Of a DNA stretch of 64,000 nt, positions 1-8,055 are shown piece by piece (within the stretch, counting starts at the first letter, position 1; the number at the start of each line of letters is the position of its first letter). The position numbers were made by a program, and so were the translations under genes. The stretch comes from CAVXSP01 sp963724645 (GTDB lineage: Bacteria > Acidobacteriota > Vicinamibacteria > Vicinamibacterales > SCN-69-37). Below the pieces are notes generated by a model that worked only from the letters and a program-made list of their open reading frames with translations, was not told where the DNA came from and searched no databases. The stretch spans positions 372,001 through 436,000 of the forward strand of contig CAVRVJ010000007.1 in the NCBI GenBank assembly GCA_963724645.1, in the 5' to 3' direction.

Positions 1-1190
1 CGGGCCACACGTGCCCACCCGCGCGATCCGCGTACATGTGCTTGATCTGCAGCTTCGTCAATTCACTGTCCAGGGTTTTCGCTCCAGCATCGAGCGGATC
101 TTCAGTTCCACAGCCGATCCAGAACACCGCCACCTTCGCATTCGTCGCTTTGGGGTCGGCGGCCAGTTGCGGATACCTCGTCGAAAAGTCCGAGCCGCCC
201 CCGCCCGCCGCGCTGAACAGCCCGAACGCGCTGAACAACTCCAGATGCTTCAAGCCGACGTTGTACGTGGCCGCTCCGCCGGCGGAGAGGCCGGCCATCG
301 CCCGGTTCTTCGGCCCCGGTGCGGTGCGGTATTTCGCGTCGACGAACGGAATCAACTCCTTGAGCATGTAGTCCTCGAAGGGCGAAGAGGCCGCTGCTCC
401 GCCTCGGCCGCCGCCCGCGCCGGCGCGCCCTGCAGTCGCGGCCGCGGCACCTGACGCGGCCGGCGCAGCCGACGCATTGCTGCCGTTGAACGGCATCACC
501 ACGATCATCGGCGTGGCCCTTTTCTCCGCGATGAGGCTGTCCAGGATCAGATTCGCGTTCCCCGCAGTCGTCCATCCCAGCGCCGTGTCGCCGGCGCCAT
601 GCACGAGATACAGCACTGGATAGCGCGCGTTGCCCTTGAAATAGCCCGGGCGGCAGATAGACGAGAAACTCGTGCGTGTCGTTGTAGACGGAGGAGTGCT
701 GCCAGTTCCAATCGACGCTGCCGTGCGGAATGTCGCGCATCTGCCAGAGCGGGACTGGCTCGCCGGGCACTTCAACCAGGCTCGCCGACGTCCGGGTGCG
801 AAGCTTGATCCTCGGGTTGATCGGGTCGGCGATCGCCAGGCCATCCAGTGTGAAGAAGTACAGATGGACGGTCGCCTCGAGCGGCGCCGAGGTGACGCTC
901 CAGACGCCACTGGCGTCCTTGGTCATCGTCATCGCGCCGCCAGTCGGGGACGCCGGCGTGGCGAGCCAGTCTCCGGTGAGCGTGACGGCCGTGGCTTGCG
1001 GCGCACGAATTCGAAACGTGACCGTGCGATCCGCGTGCACCTCGGGCGAGACAAGCGTATCCTGCGCTCCACGGCCGCCGCGGGTCGGCGGCGCCGCCGC
1101 GGCGGCGGGCGTTTGAGGCACTTGAGCGGCGACAAACTGGCCGAGAGCGAACGCGCAGGCAGCGAGCGCCGGAATCCAGCGACGTGTCAT
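1..1190 (-). CDS. Secreted enterochelin-esterase-like alpha/beta hydrolase (frameshifted, cut by window edge)
   Basis: The N-terminus is a signal peptide (Arg-Arg then a hydrophobic stretch ending near AAQ). An early-set/CBM48-like beta domain follows (VTFRIRAPQATAVTLTGDW), then the start of an esterase-D/Fes-type hydrolase (YLPPG). The reading frame breaks at about 645-650, where the CCCGGG run carries one base too many. In the shifted frame the protein continues as a typical esterase to the window edge, ending in GGHVWP, which contains the catalytic-His region of the family. The gene is therefore one esterase, with its last residues outside the window. The family hydrolyses ester-linked substrates such as feruloyl or siderophore esters; the substrate here is unknown. 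Family call is fairly sure, integrity is not. Confidence 0.75.
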
Positions 1191-1309
1191 AGGGCCCCCG
1201 ATTCCTCAGGTGTGCGGCGCTTCCTTGCCGCACGCGCACGGCTCGGCAGGCGCGACCCTATCCTACGCGCCGGGGCACGACTTTGCCATCTGTCTACCGG
1301 GACACGTCA

Positions 1310-1792
1310 TCACCGGCCGCTCCGGCGCGGCATCCTGGGCGCGAGCACGGGCACTTCCTTGTTCAATGCGGTGGCCAGATCGATCTGATGTTCCTGCTCG
1401 ACGCGCAGGATCTCGCGGATCTCTTCCGCAATCGCATATTCCCCGAGTGCCTCGCACTGGCTGATACGCTCGCGGTAGTTGACGATCGTGTCATTCTCAT
1501 TGTCGAGGTCGAACTGCAACATCGCCGTGGCCTTCGGCGACATCCTGACCTCGCGCGGCACCGTCGTCGGCGTCCCGCCGAGATAGTCAATCTGCTTGGC
1601 GATCGTGAGCGCGTGCTGCAGCTCCTGAGCGGCATGCCCCTCCAGTTCCTTCGCGATGGCCATGTACTGCGCGCCCTTCAGCGTCTGCGAGTAGACGACG
1701 TAGGCGATGATGGCCTGGTATTCGCGGGCCAGGTCCTCGTTGAGCAAGCCAATCAAAGTTCCTCTGGTCATCGCGTCGGGTTTCGCTGGCAT
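1310..1792 (-). CDS. Ferritin-like / bacterioferritin-type four-helix protein
   Basis: A 160-aa all-helical protein. Iron-ligand-like residues sit at the expected spacings: Glu in LAREYQAI, the Glu and His in GHAAQELQHA, an acidic pair in the third helix (DLDNENDT), and Glu/His in REILRVEQEHQIDL. This fits the bacterioferritin/DPS-like ferritin-domain family, which oxidises and stores iron or protects from peroxide. The length matches the family. An AGGAG ribosome-binding site lies 6-7 bases before the ATG. It is a single gene, with no bacterioferritin-associated ferredoxin next to it. The exact subfamily (Bfr, DPS-like or rubrerythrin-like) cannot be fixed by eye. Confidence 0.85.
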   Translation of the reverse strand: MPAKPDAMTRGTLIGLLNEDLAREYQAIIAYVVYSQTLKGAQYMAIAKELEGHAAQELQHALTIAKQIDYLGGTPTTVPREVRMSPKATAMLQFDLDNENDTIVNYRERISQCEALGEYAIAEEIREILRVEQEHQIDLATALNKEVPVLAPRMPRRSGR

Positions 1793-1871
1793 GAAGCCTC
1801 CTGCTGAAGAGCGATCCGATGATAGCGGTCTACACGCTCAATGCCCATCGAGCGAAACCCGTGTTTTCGAT

Positions 1872-1915
1872 CGCGACACCCTTTATGCAGAGAACGCGAC
1901 ACCCTTATGCAGAGA
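1872..1915. repeat. Tandem direct repeat, 21-22 bp x2
   Basis: Two adjacent copies of CGCGACACCCTTATGCAGAGA lie at 1872-1893 and 1895-1915, differing by one extra T in the first copy. They are in the gap upstream of the ferritin-like gene. They may be a regulatory duplication or simple slippage; no function can be assigned. Confidence 0.6.
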
Positions 1916-2082
1916 CGACGTAGCGACAGTCAGGAATTCCGGAAAGCTGCGCCCCTGCCTCGGAAAGCGGCTCGGCAGCCATCTTGCACAGCTTTAATGG
2001 ACGGTCCGGTTCAGCAAGCAGAATCCATGAAGACATCCCGCAAGTGAAGGCTTTCGCGCAGATCCGACGACACGTTCTTCTC

Positions 2083-2122
2083 AGAGGGTGAAAGGGTGAA
2101 AGCGTGAAAGGGTGAGAGGGCG
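2083..2122. repeat. Octamer tandem repeat (AAAGGGTG-like, five copies)
   Basis: Five consecutive 8-bp units (AGAGGGTG, AAAGGGTG, AAAGCGTG, AAAGGGTG, AGAGGGCG) followed by AAAGAAAG. The unit length is not a multiple of three and the array ends about 20 bases before the start of the small acidic ORF. It is a candidate slippage-prone (phase-variable) leader. Confidence 0.7.
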
Positions 2123-2142
2123 AAAGAAAGCGGGTGAATGCC

Positions 2143-2337
2143 ATGACTAGCAGAAGATCATCGGAGCCGACGAGGGGACGCGACGACGAGATCCGAAATC
2201 CGCAGCGCGAGGGCGACATCGACGAAATCGGCGCGGCGGGCGACGACGGGGGTCGGGATGCCGACGTCGACGATGAGGGATTCGAAGACACCGAGCAGAA
2301 CGAGGAGGAAGAGAACGAGGACGAAGACATGGACTAA
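2143..2337 (+). CDS. Small, extremely acidic protein of unknown function
   Basis: A 64-aa ORF whose C-terminal half is almost entirely Asp/Glu/Gly (ends EDEDMD). No transmembrane or signal segment is visible and it should be a disordered polyanion. The ATG at 2143 is chosen because the GTG at 2134 adds only three residues; no strong Shine-Dalgarno is present. I recognise no family. It lies between an octamer repeat upstream and a long inverted repeat downstream. It could be a chance ORF, since acidic GC-rich frames arise easily. Confidence 0.4.
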   Translation: MTSRRSSEPTRGRDDEIRNPQREGDIDEIGAAGDDGGRDADVDDEGFEDTEQNEEEENEDEDMD

Positions 2338-2340
2338 TCC

Positions 2341-2423
2341 CGGAAGTCACTTGACGTGACGTGGGAGCCCGCTCGCCTGTGGTGCCCTGGGGCGTTTACC
2401 ACGTTACGTCAAGTCAACTTCCG
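2341..2423. repeat. Near-perfect 24/25-bp inverted repeat (hairpin)
   Basis: The left arm at 2341-2364 (CGGAAGT, CACTTGACG, TGACGTGG) pairs with the right arm at 2399-2423, with two mismatches and one unpaired base, around a loop of about 34 bases. It lies directly after the acidic ORF stop and before the flavoprotein gene. There is no T-run, so it is not a textbook intrinsic terminator. It could be a REP/MITE-like hairpin or an RNA stabiliser. Confidence 0.7.
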
Positions 2424-2449
2424 TATAGCGGAGCCGGTATGCTGAGCGG

Positions 2450-3799
2450 GTGACGATCCGCATCGGCCAACTCCGCGGCGTTCGCGTGCTGGTCGCCGGT
2501 GCCGGCTTTGCCGGGCTGGCTGCGGCGCGCGCGCTGGAATCGCGCGGCGCACAGGTGACGGTCGTCGACGCGCGCCAGCGCGTCGGCGGCCGTGTCTGGA
2601 CGCTGCGCACCGGCTTCCGGCACCGGCAGCACGCGGAAGCCGGCGCCGATCTGATCGACTCCGAACAAAGTTCCGTTCTCGCAATCGCCAAGGAACTGGG
2701 ACTGACCCTGCAGCCGATCCTGAGGGGTGGGTTCGGCTACTGCGGCACCGATCGGCGCGGGCGCGTCTGCGTGCAGTCGGTCCAACGTTCGTTTCAGTCG
2801 GTCGGCGACGGCTTCGGCGATCTGATCCACCAGTACAAGCTGTCAGAGCGGCGCTGGGACAGCGCGATTGCGAAGGCGATTGCGCGCCAGTCGGTGGCCT
2901 CGTGGCTGAACGCGACTCGCGCGGACCCGTGGCTCGTCAGCCGGTTTCGCGGGCTGCGCGGCCTGTTCCTGGCCGATCCGGAAGACCTCTCGCTTCTGGC
3001 GCTCGTGGATTTTTTCGCGACCGACGGGTTCGGCCAGGGGCGGATGTTTCGTGTCGCCGAAGGCAACGACCGGATCGCCACCGAGATGGCCCGTCGACTG
3101 TCCGTTCCGGTTCGGCTGGGGACCGTCGTTCGCCGCGTCCGCGATGTCGATGGGCGCGTCGTCGCGCGGGTAGAGGAGCGGTCAGGCCTTCACGAGATCG
3201 AGGCTGACTATTTCGTTTCGGCCATGCCGGCGACCAGCGTGCGCGAGATCGAGTGGGACGCGCGGTTTTCCGACCCGCAGCGCGCGGCGTACGCGCATCT
3301 TCGGTACGGCGCGGCCACGCGGCTGCTGGTGCAATTCGAGCGCCGATTCTGGCGAAAGACGGGGCGGCCGAACGCATTCGGATCCGATCAGCCGACCGGT
3401 GCCGTGTGGGATGGCAATGAGCGGCAAGAAGGCCGCGAGGGGATCCTCAGCTTTCTGGCCGGCGGCCGCGCATCGGCAGACCTGCAAGGCATCCTGAGAA
3501 CCGAGGGCCTGCCGGCGGTGATCCGAAGGCTCACGTGGCTCGGCCGTCCGGCGCGGGCGCTCGCGTCGAAGCTGGTCGTCTGGGACGACGATCCGTGGGT
3601 GCGAGGCGGCTACGCCTACTTCGACGCCTCATTCGATCCGCTCTGGCGCGATTGGCTCGCGCGGCCCGCGGGCCGCATCGTCTTTGCCGGCGAGCACACC
3701 AGCATCCGGTGGCAGGGCTACATGAACGGCGCGATCGAGAGCGGGCAGCGCGCCGCCCACGAAATCGCGGCGATGGACCTCATGCGGAGAGGCACTTAA
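2450..3799 (+). CDS. FAD-dependent amine oxidase family protein
   Basis: A 449-aa flavoprotein. The N-terminal Rossmann motif VAGAGFAGLAAARALE is followed by VVDARQRVGGRVWT, the GG-type doublet of the flavin monoamine oxidase family. The C-terminus has the second FAD-binding signature (FAGEHTS, then GYMNGAIESGQRAA). Length fits bacterial monoamine oxidases and the related desaturases. There is no signal peptide, so it is likely cytosolic. The start is GTG at 2450; the nearby upstream ATG runs into a stop. The substrate is not deducible, and neighbours do not form an obvious pathway. Confidence 0.88.
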   Translation: MTIRIGQLRGVRVLVAGAGFAGLAAARALESRGAQVTVVDARQRVGGRVWTLRTGFRHRQHAEAGADLIDSEQSSVLAIAKELGLTLQPILRGGFGYCGTDRRGRVCVQSVQRSFQSVGDGFGDLIHQYKLSERRWDSAIAKAIARQSVASWLNATRADPWLVSRFRGLRGLFLADPEDLSLLALVDFFATDGFGQGRMFRVAEGNDRIATEMARRLSVPVRLGTVVRRVRDVDGRVVARVEERSGLHEIEADYFVSAMPATSVREIEWDARFSDPQRAAYAHLRYGAATRLLVQFERRFWRKTGRPNAFGSDQPTGAVWDGNERQEGREGILSFLAGGRASADLQGILRTEGLPAVIRRLTWLGRPARALASKLVVWDDDPWVRGGYAYFDASFDPLWRDWLARPAGRIVFAGEHTSIRWQGYMNGAIESGQRAAHEIAAMDLMRRGT

Positions 3800-3922
3800 T
3801 CTTAGGCGGCGTGAGCCCCGAGCAGTTCGAAACGGCCCAGAAACCGCGGTGACGCGGGACATGCGTGAGCATCTGCGCGAGCGTTTCGCCGGCATGGAAC
3901 GCGAGCAGAAAAAGAACCAATT

Positions 3923-4396
3923 ATGAACCAGAACAAAATAGACGAACTAATCAACAAGTCCGACATTACAAATGTAGTGAACAGATACTTTCGCGCGCTC
4001 GATGAGAAGGATTTTGATGCGCAGCATTTTGCAACCTTCTTTATGAAGGAGGCGAAAGTAACACGTCCCAACGGAGCGTCATTGACCGGACCCGAAGAAA
4101 TCAGCGCCAGTCACAAGCAAAGCTTCACCCGCTTTGAAGGCTCGCAGCACTTTGCAACCGGACACGATATCTCCATCGACGGCAAAACGGCAACTGTTCG
4201 GGCGACTCTCATCGCGATGCATATGTGGCAAGGGAGCAACACTGACGCGAACAACGCGGACAACTTCTTCGTTGCAGGCGGCGTCATACACGCTACGCTT
4301 GCGCAAGTAGATGAACAGTGGAAAATCTCAAAGATAAGCAACACCGTCGTCTGGCGCGCTGGCGGGTTTAAGGACATGCCACAGACTGGCAAATAA
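3923..4396 (+). CDS. NTF2-like / SnoaL-like domain protein
   Basis: A 157-aa protein with the layout of the SnoaL-4/NTF2-like superfamily. An N-terminal helix (IDELINKSDITNVVNRYFRA) is followed by an acidic FDAQHFATFF segment, a GPEEIS turn and a GSQHFATGHDI strand. Members are small cone-shaped domains used as isomerases, dehydratases or binding modules. The gene is visibly richer in A and T than its neighbours and uses codons such as AAT, AAA and TTT freely, which suggests recent acquisition. It lies between two inverted repeats. No pathway context is visible. Confidence 0.75.
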   Translation: MNQNKIDELINKSDITNVVNRYFRALDEKDFDAQHFATFFMKEAKVTRPNGASLTGPEEISASHKQSFTRFEGSQHFATGHDISIDGKTATVRATLIAMHMWQGSNTDANNADNFFVAGGVIHATLAQVDEQWKISKISNTVVWRAGGFKDMPQTGK

Positions 4397-4428
4397 CCAT
4401 TTTTCCCTCGGAGATTCGAACTAATCTT

Positions 4429-4530
4429 AGAGCCGTTCTCACTTTCCTGTAGCGGGCAATCCTGCCAAATCCCGCCAGGATGCTCGCGGTTGGGGGCGGT
4501 TTCCTGCTACGAGGAGGTGAGAACGGCTCT
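4429..4530. repeat. 102-bp imperfect palindrome with perfect 14-bp ends
   Basis: AGAGCCGTTCTCAC (4429-4442) is the exact reverse complement of GTGAGAACGGCTCT (4517-4530), and the pairing continues inward imperfectly through TGTAGC / GCTAC. The right end overlaps the last codons of rdgB, which reads inward from the right, while the NTF2-like gene ends on the left. It could be a bidirectional hairpin terminator or a small MITE. Confidence 0.65.
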
Positions 4531-5133
4531 AGCCGCGAGCCACGCGCGAAGCTGCCTGAATGCCAGCCCGCGGTGCGAGATGGCCAGCTTCTCTTCGTTG
4601 CTGACCTCTCCGAGCGTCCGGCCGTACGGCCGGTAGTAGAAGATCGGGTCGTAGCCAAAACCGTTCGTCCCTCGCGGTTCCGGCGCAATTTCCCCGTCGA
4701 CGGTGGCTTCACAACCGAACACCGGCTGGCACTCAGGCGCTGACTCGCGGACCTGATCGCACAGCGCGACGGAGCAGACGAACCTCGCCGTCCATGGACG
4801 AGGGTACGGCGCGAGTTCGCCATACAGCTTGACGAATTTGCCGGCGTAGCTGTCGCCTGGATACCGCGCGCTGGTCACGCCCGGTCGGCCCTCCAGCGCG
4901 TCGATGGCAAGCCCGGAATCGTCGGCGACCGTCGGCGCGTTCACCCGGGCGCAATAGTAGGCGGCTTTGATCCGGGCGTTGTCGGCGAACGTCGCCCCGG
5001 TCTCTTCCGGTTGCTCGATGGCCGGAAAATCCGCGAGACTGAGGAGGCGAAGCGGCAACCCCTCGAGCGTCCGTCGTATCTCGCGCATCTTTCCCGGATT
5101 CGTCGTGGCGATGACAAGGGAGCCGAATGACAC
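4507..5133 (-). CDS. rdgB: RdgB/HAM1 non-canonical purine NTP pyrophosphatase
   Basis: A 208-aa protein of the HAM1/RdgB family, which hydrolyses dITP, ITP and XTP to monophosphates and keeps damaged purines out of DNA and RNA. Visible signatures: IATTNPGKMREI at the N-terminus, the GATFADNARIKA segment, the VADDSGLAIDALEGRPGV active-site loop, NGFGYDPIF and ISHRGLAF near the C-terminus. Length is typical. It lies 6 bases downstream of rph, a pairing common in bacteria. The last codons overlap one arm of an inverted repeat. Confidence 0.95.
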   Translation of the reverse strand: MSFGSLVIATTNPGKMREIRRTLEGLPLRLLSLADFPAIEQPEETGATFADNARIKAAYYCARVNAPTVADDSGLAIDALEGRPGVTSARYPGDSYAGKFVKLYGELAPYPRPWTARFVCSVALCDQVRESAPECQPVFGCEATVDGEIAPEPRGTNGFGYDPIFYYRPYGRTLGEVSNEEKLAISHRGLAFRQLRAWLAARAVLTSS

Positions 5134-5139
5134 GACGCG

Positions 5140-5871
5140 TCAGTACTTCAGGATGCTGCCGACAATCTCGCGCTGCTTGTCGATCAAGTCCTTGATGCCC
5201 TTGTCGGCAAGCAGCAGCAACGAGTCGAGTTCCTGGCGATCGAAGGGCTGTGCTTCGGCCGTGCCCTGCAATTCGATGAACCGTCCATCGGAGGTCTTCA
5301 CGACGTTCATGTCCACGTCGGCGCGGGAATCCTCTTCGTACGCCAAATCCAGCAGCGGCGCACCGCCAACCACTCCAACGCTCGTGGCCGCGATGTAGTT
5401 AGTCACGGGCACGCGAGGGATGCCGCCTTTCTCGCGCAGATGCTCGAGCGCCAGCACGAGCGCGACGAATCCGCCGGTAATCGCCGCCGTACGCGTGCCT
5501 CCGTCGGCCTGGAGCACGTCGCAGTCCACCCATACGGTCCGTTCACCGAGTTCCGGCAAAGTGACGACCGACCGAAGCGATCGGCCGATGAGGCGCTGAA
5601 TTTCCTGCGTCCGGCCGCCGACCTTGCCGGCCGATGCCTCGCGCGTCGTTCGCGTGGAGGTCGCACGCGGCAGCATGCCGTACTCCGCCGTGACCCATCC
5701 CTTGCCCGATCCCCGGAGAAAGGGGGGCACGCGATCCTCGATCGAGGCCGCACAGATGACACGCGTCAGCCCGACGTCGATCAACACCGAGCCTTCGGCG
5801 TGGACCAGATAATTGGGCGTCAGGCGTGTGGCACGGATAGCATCGGGAGCACGGCCGTCAATCCTGGGCAT
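5140..5871 (-). CDS. rph: Ribonuclease PH
   Basis: A 243-aa phosphorolytic 3'-to-5' exoribonuclease that trims tRNA 3' ends. Visible family features: RMTPNYL-like start region (IRATRLTPNYLVHAEGSVLI), GKGWVTAEYGMLPRATSTR, GRTQEIQRLIGRSLRS with the phosphate-binding Arg, WVDCDVLQADGGTRTAAITG and DLAYEEDSRADVDMNVV. Full length and intact. It sits 14 bases after the GerMN gene and 6 bases before rdgB in what looks like one operon. Confidence 0.96.
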   Translation of the reverse strand: MPRIDGRAPDAIRATRLTPNYLVHAEGSVLIDVGLTRVICAASIEDRVPPFLRGSGKGWVTAEYGMLPRATSTRTTREASAGKVGGRTQEIQRLIGRSLRSVVTLPELGERTVWVDCDVLQADGGTRTAAITGGFVALVLALEHLREKGGIPRVPVTNYIAATSVGVVGGAPLLDLAYEEDSRADVDMNVVKTSDGRFIELQGTAEAQPFDRQELDSLLLLADKGIKDLIDKQREIVGSILKY

Positions 5872-5885
5872 GAGAATCTACAATC

Positions 5886-6494
5886 CTACTGTTTCTTCAC
5901 CCATTTCAACGACCGCTTGAGCGGATGACGAAGATCGATGTGCCCGGCAAGCGTGTCCACTTCCTTGCCGTCCACCAGCATCTGTACACCGCTCACGTCC
6001 GGCAGGTTGACGGTGAGGGCGTCCACCACTGCGAACACGGTCAGCGCCTCGTCGAGCGATCCACCCGTGTGGCCGGCGACGATCTCGTGGCTCAAATCGA
6101 CGAAGGCTTCTCCCTTGGCCGTCAAATAGACGGCGCGAACGGTCGTGCCGGCAGGGATCGGCGAATAGAGGCCTGAAGGCGCCGGCTGCAGCTGCGCCTC
6201 GATGATGCGCCGGGCCTGCTCGCCGGGCGTCGCACCAAGCGGCACCTCACGGCTCACGGGCACCAGTTCGCCGCCGTCGTCTGCGACGTAAAACACGGTC
6301 GCGTGAATCTTCCTGCCGTCGGTGCTCGCGGCGCCGGCCCGGTTGCTGTTTCCGTTGCCGCCCCCGAGCCACCGAGGCAGCAGTGTCATCACGAGCAGGA
6401 CCCCGACGATGACGCCGGCCACGCCTATGCCGAACACGAGCCAGAGGGTACGGCGCAAGCGCGGCGCTCCGGGTGCGGCCGGCGGCTGAATCAT
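5886..6494 (-). CDS. Membrane-anchored GerMN domain protein
   Basis: A 202-aa protein with one N-terminal transmembrane segment (LWLVFGIGVAGVIVGVLLVM) after a short Pro-rich cytoplasmic tail, then a GerMN (sporulation/spore-germination-type) domain: HATVFYVADDGGELVPV, GEQARRIIEAQLQ and AFVDLSHEIVAGHTGGS. The domain acts outside the membrane and is often found with cell-wall hydrolases. The gene overlaps the upstream amidase by 4 bases (ATGA), so the two are probably translationally coupled. An envelope-remodelling role is inferred from this coupling. Confidence 0.88.
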   Translation of the reverse strand: MIQPPAAPGAPRLRRTLWLVFGIGVAGVIVGVLLVMTLLPRWLGGGNGNSNRAGAASTDGRKIHATVFYVADDGGELVPVSREVPLGATPGEQARRIIEAQLQPAPSGLYSPIPAGTTVRAVYLTAKGEAFVDLSHEIVAGHTGGSLDEALTVFAVVDALTVNLPDVSGVQMLVDGKEVDTLAGHIDLRHPLKRSLKWVKKQ

Positions 6495-8020
6495 CGGCCC
6501 CTCCCTGCAGGGGTCTGCAGGCCGTTGCGGGCGTCGACGATCGAGGCGATGAGGGACTCGACAATAGCGCCCGATACCTCGCCGCTCGTGAGTGCGCGCT
6601 CGTCATCGGCATTCGACAGGAATCCCAGCTCGACCAGCACGGCCGGCATGTTGGCGCCCACGAGCACTCGCAGCGGCGCCTGATCGTTCGAGCGGGTATA
6701 CAACGCCACGTTATGTTCGGTCAGATGCCGGATGATGATGCCGGCCAGGGCGGCCGATTGCGGCGCGTGCGGGATCTGGGCCAGATCCCACGGCATGGCA
6801 TCGATGAGCCGCGTGCCGCCCCCGACGACCGGCACAGGCAAGCTGACCGGCAGCCCACGGGCCCGATCTTTGTAATCGTCGAGACCCAACGACAGCACCT
6901 GCGCGCCGCGCGACGATGGGCGAAGCGAGGCGTTGGCATGAAGGCTGATCAACAGGTCTGCTTTGTTGTTGTTGGCGAGAGCCGTTCGGCGATCGATCGG
7001 CAGGGCCTCATCCCCCTCGCGCGTCAGGAGCACGCGGAGGCCGATGCGGCTTTCGATCGCGGCCTTCAGTCGCCGCGCGACCTGCAGCGTGAGATCTTTC
7101 TCGACAGCGCCGCCCGCTCCATGCGCGCCGGCGTCGTCTCCGCCATGTCCGGGATCAATAGCCACGGTTCGCAGTCCGCCGCCGGTGGCGATGTCTGCGA
7201 TGGGCGGGACGTCCGATGACGCGGCCGTCGATCGACCGGCGGCTGGCGGGGGCGGCGCCGCCGGGGCGTTCGTGAAGAATTCGACCGTAAGGCGCGCCGG
7301 GTCGTTGTCATCGGCTCGGACAGACGAGGCCGCCGATCCGAGATCGACGCTGAGCGCGGCGCCATCGGCGCGGATGCCAGAGACAAACTCAGGCGCGTTG
7401 CCGGTCATCGGCAGCAGGTCCAGCGCGTCCACCTCGAACCTGATCAGCAGACGATTCCCGTCGCGAGTGGAACGGTGGACCGCGGGCGGATTGACGTCGA
7501 CGGTCAGCCGGCCATTCGGACCCAGGCGCTCGAACCGCGGCGCGATCTGCGGCACCCGGAGATCTCCCAGGACGATCACGTGCGACGTTCGGCGGACGTC
7601 GATCCGCTGATTCATGGCCGGACCCAGCGCTCGCGAAAGGAAGTCGACGGGGACGAGAATCGCCTGGCCTTCCCGCTGTACGGGTCCCGAGAGCGACACT
7701 ATCCGGCCGCTGACCGAGACGAGAGGCTGTCCGGGCGTCAGAAGTACGCGCTGGCCGCGGGCGAGGACAATCAGTCCGCCGGCCTGGGGATCGTCCTGCA
7801 CTCGGAAATCGAATACCGTCGCGAGCAAATCGAGCGACAGGACGTCAGTGGCGCCGCTCGGCCGGAACGGCAACGAGCGCCGGCCGTTCGCGGCGATCAG
7901 CGAGTAGGACGGGGCAGGAGTCTGGGACGCCGGCCTCGCGACCAGCACCAGCGTGGCGAACACGCTCGCGGTCAATAGCGAAGCGAGAGCGCGAGTCGTC
8001 GGAAACCCGAGGAGATTCAA
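6491..8020 (-). CDS. N-acetylmuramoyl-L-alanine amidase (AmiC/Amidase_3 type)
   Basis: A 509-aa exported amidase. Residues 1-32 look like a signal peptide. Residues about 40-155 resemble a copper-amine-oxidase-N/stalk-like beta domain, about 160-250 an AMIN-like domain, followed by a Pro-rich linker. The C-terminal Amidase_3 domain carries the zinc ligands: His in AIDPGHGGDDAG, Glu in GAVEKDLTL, His in ISLHANAS, and the catalytic Glu in VLVELGFLSN. It cuts the peptide from peptidoglycan glycan strands. The start is TTG at 8020, because the ATGs just upstream are out of frame; this start is uncertain. It heads the amidase-GerMN-rph-rdgB cluster. Confidence 0.92.
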   Translation of the reverse strand: MNLLGFPTTRALASLLTASVFATLVLVARPASQTPAPSYSLIAANGRRSLPFRPSGATDVLSLDLLATVFDFRVQDDPQAGGLIVLARGQRVLLTPGQPLVSVSGRIVSLSGPVQREGQAILVPVDFLSRALGPAMNQRIDVRRTSHVIVLGDLRVPQIAPRFERLGPNGRLTVDVNPPAVHRSTRDGNRLLIRFEVDALDLLPMTGNAPEFVSGIRADGAALSVDLGSAASSVRADDNDPARLTVEFFTNAPAAPPPPAAGRSTAASSDVPPIADIATGGGLRTVAIDPGHGGDDAGAHGAGGAVEKDLTLQVARRLKAAIESRIGLRVLLTREGDEALPIDRRTALANNNKADLLISLHANASLRPSSRGAQVLSLGLDDYKDRARGLPVSLPVPVVGGGTRLIDAMPWDLAQIPHAPQSAALAGIIIRHLTEHNVALYTRSNDQAPLRVLVGANMPAVLVELGFLSNADDERALTSGEVSGAIVESLIASIVDARNGLQTPAGRGR

Positions 8021-8055
8021 CAGCCCATCATAACAAGCGTGCCCATGCGGAACGG

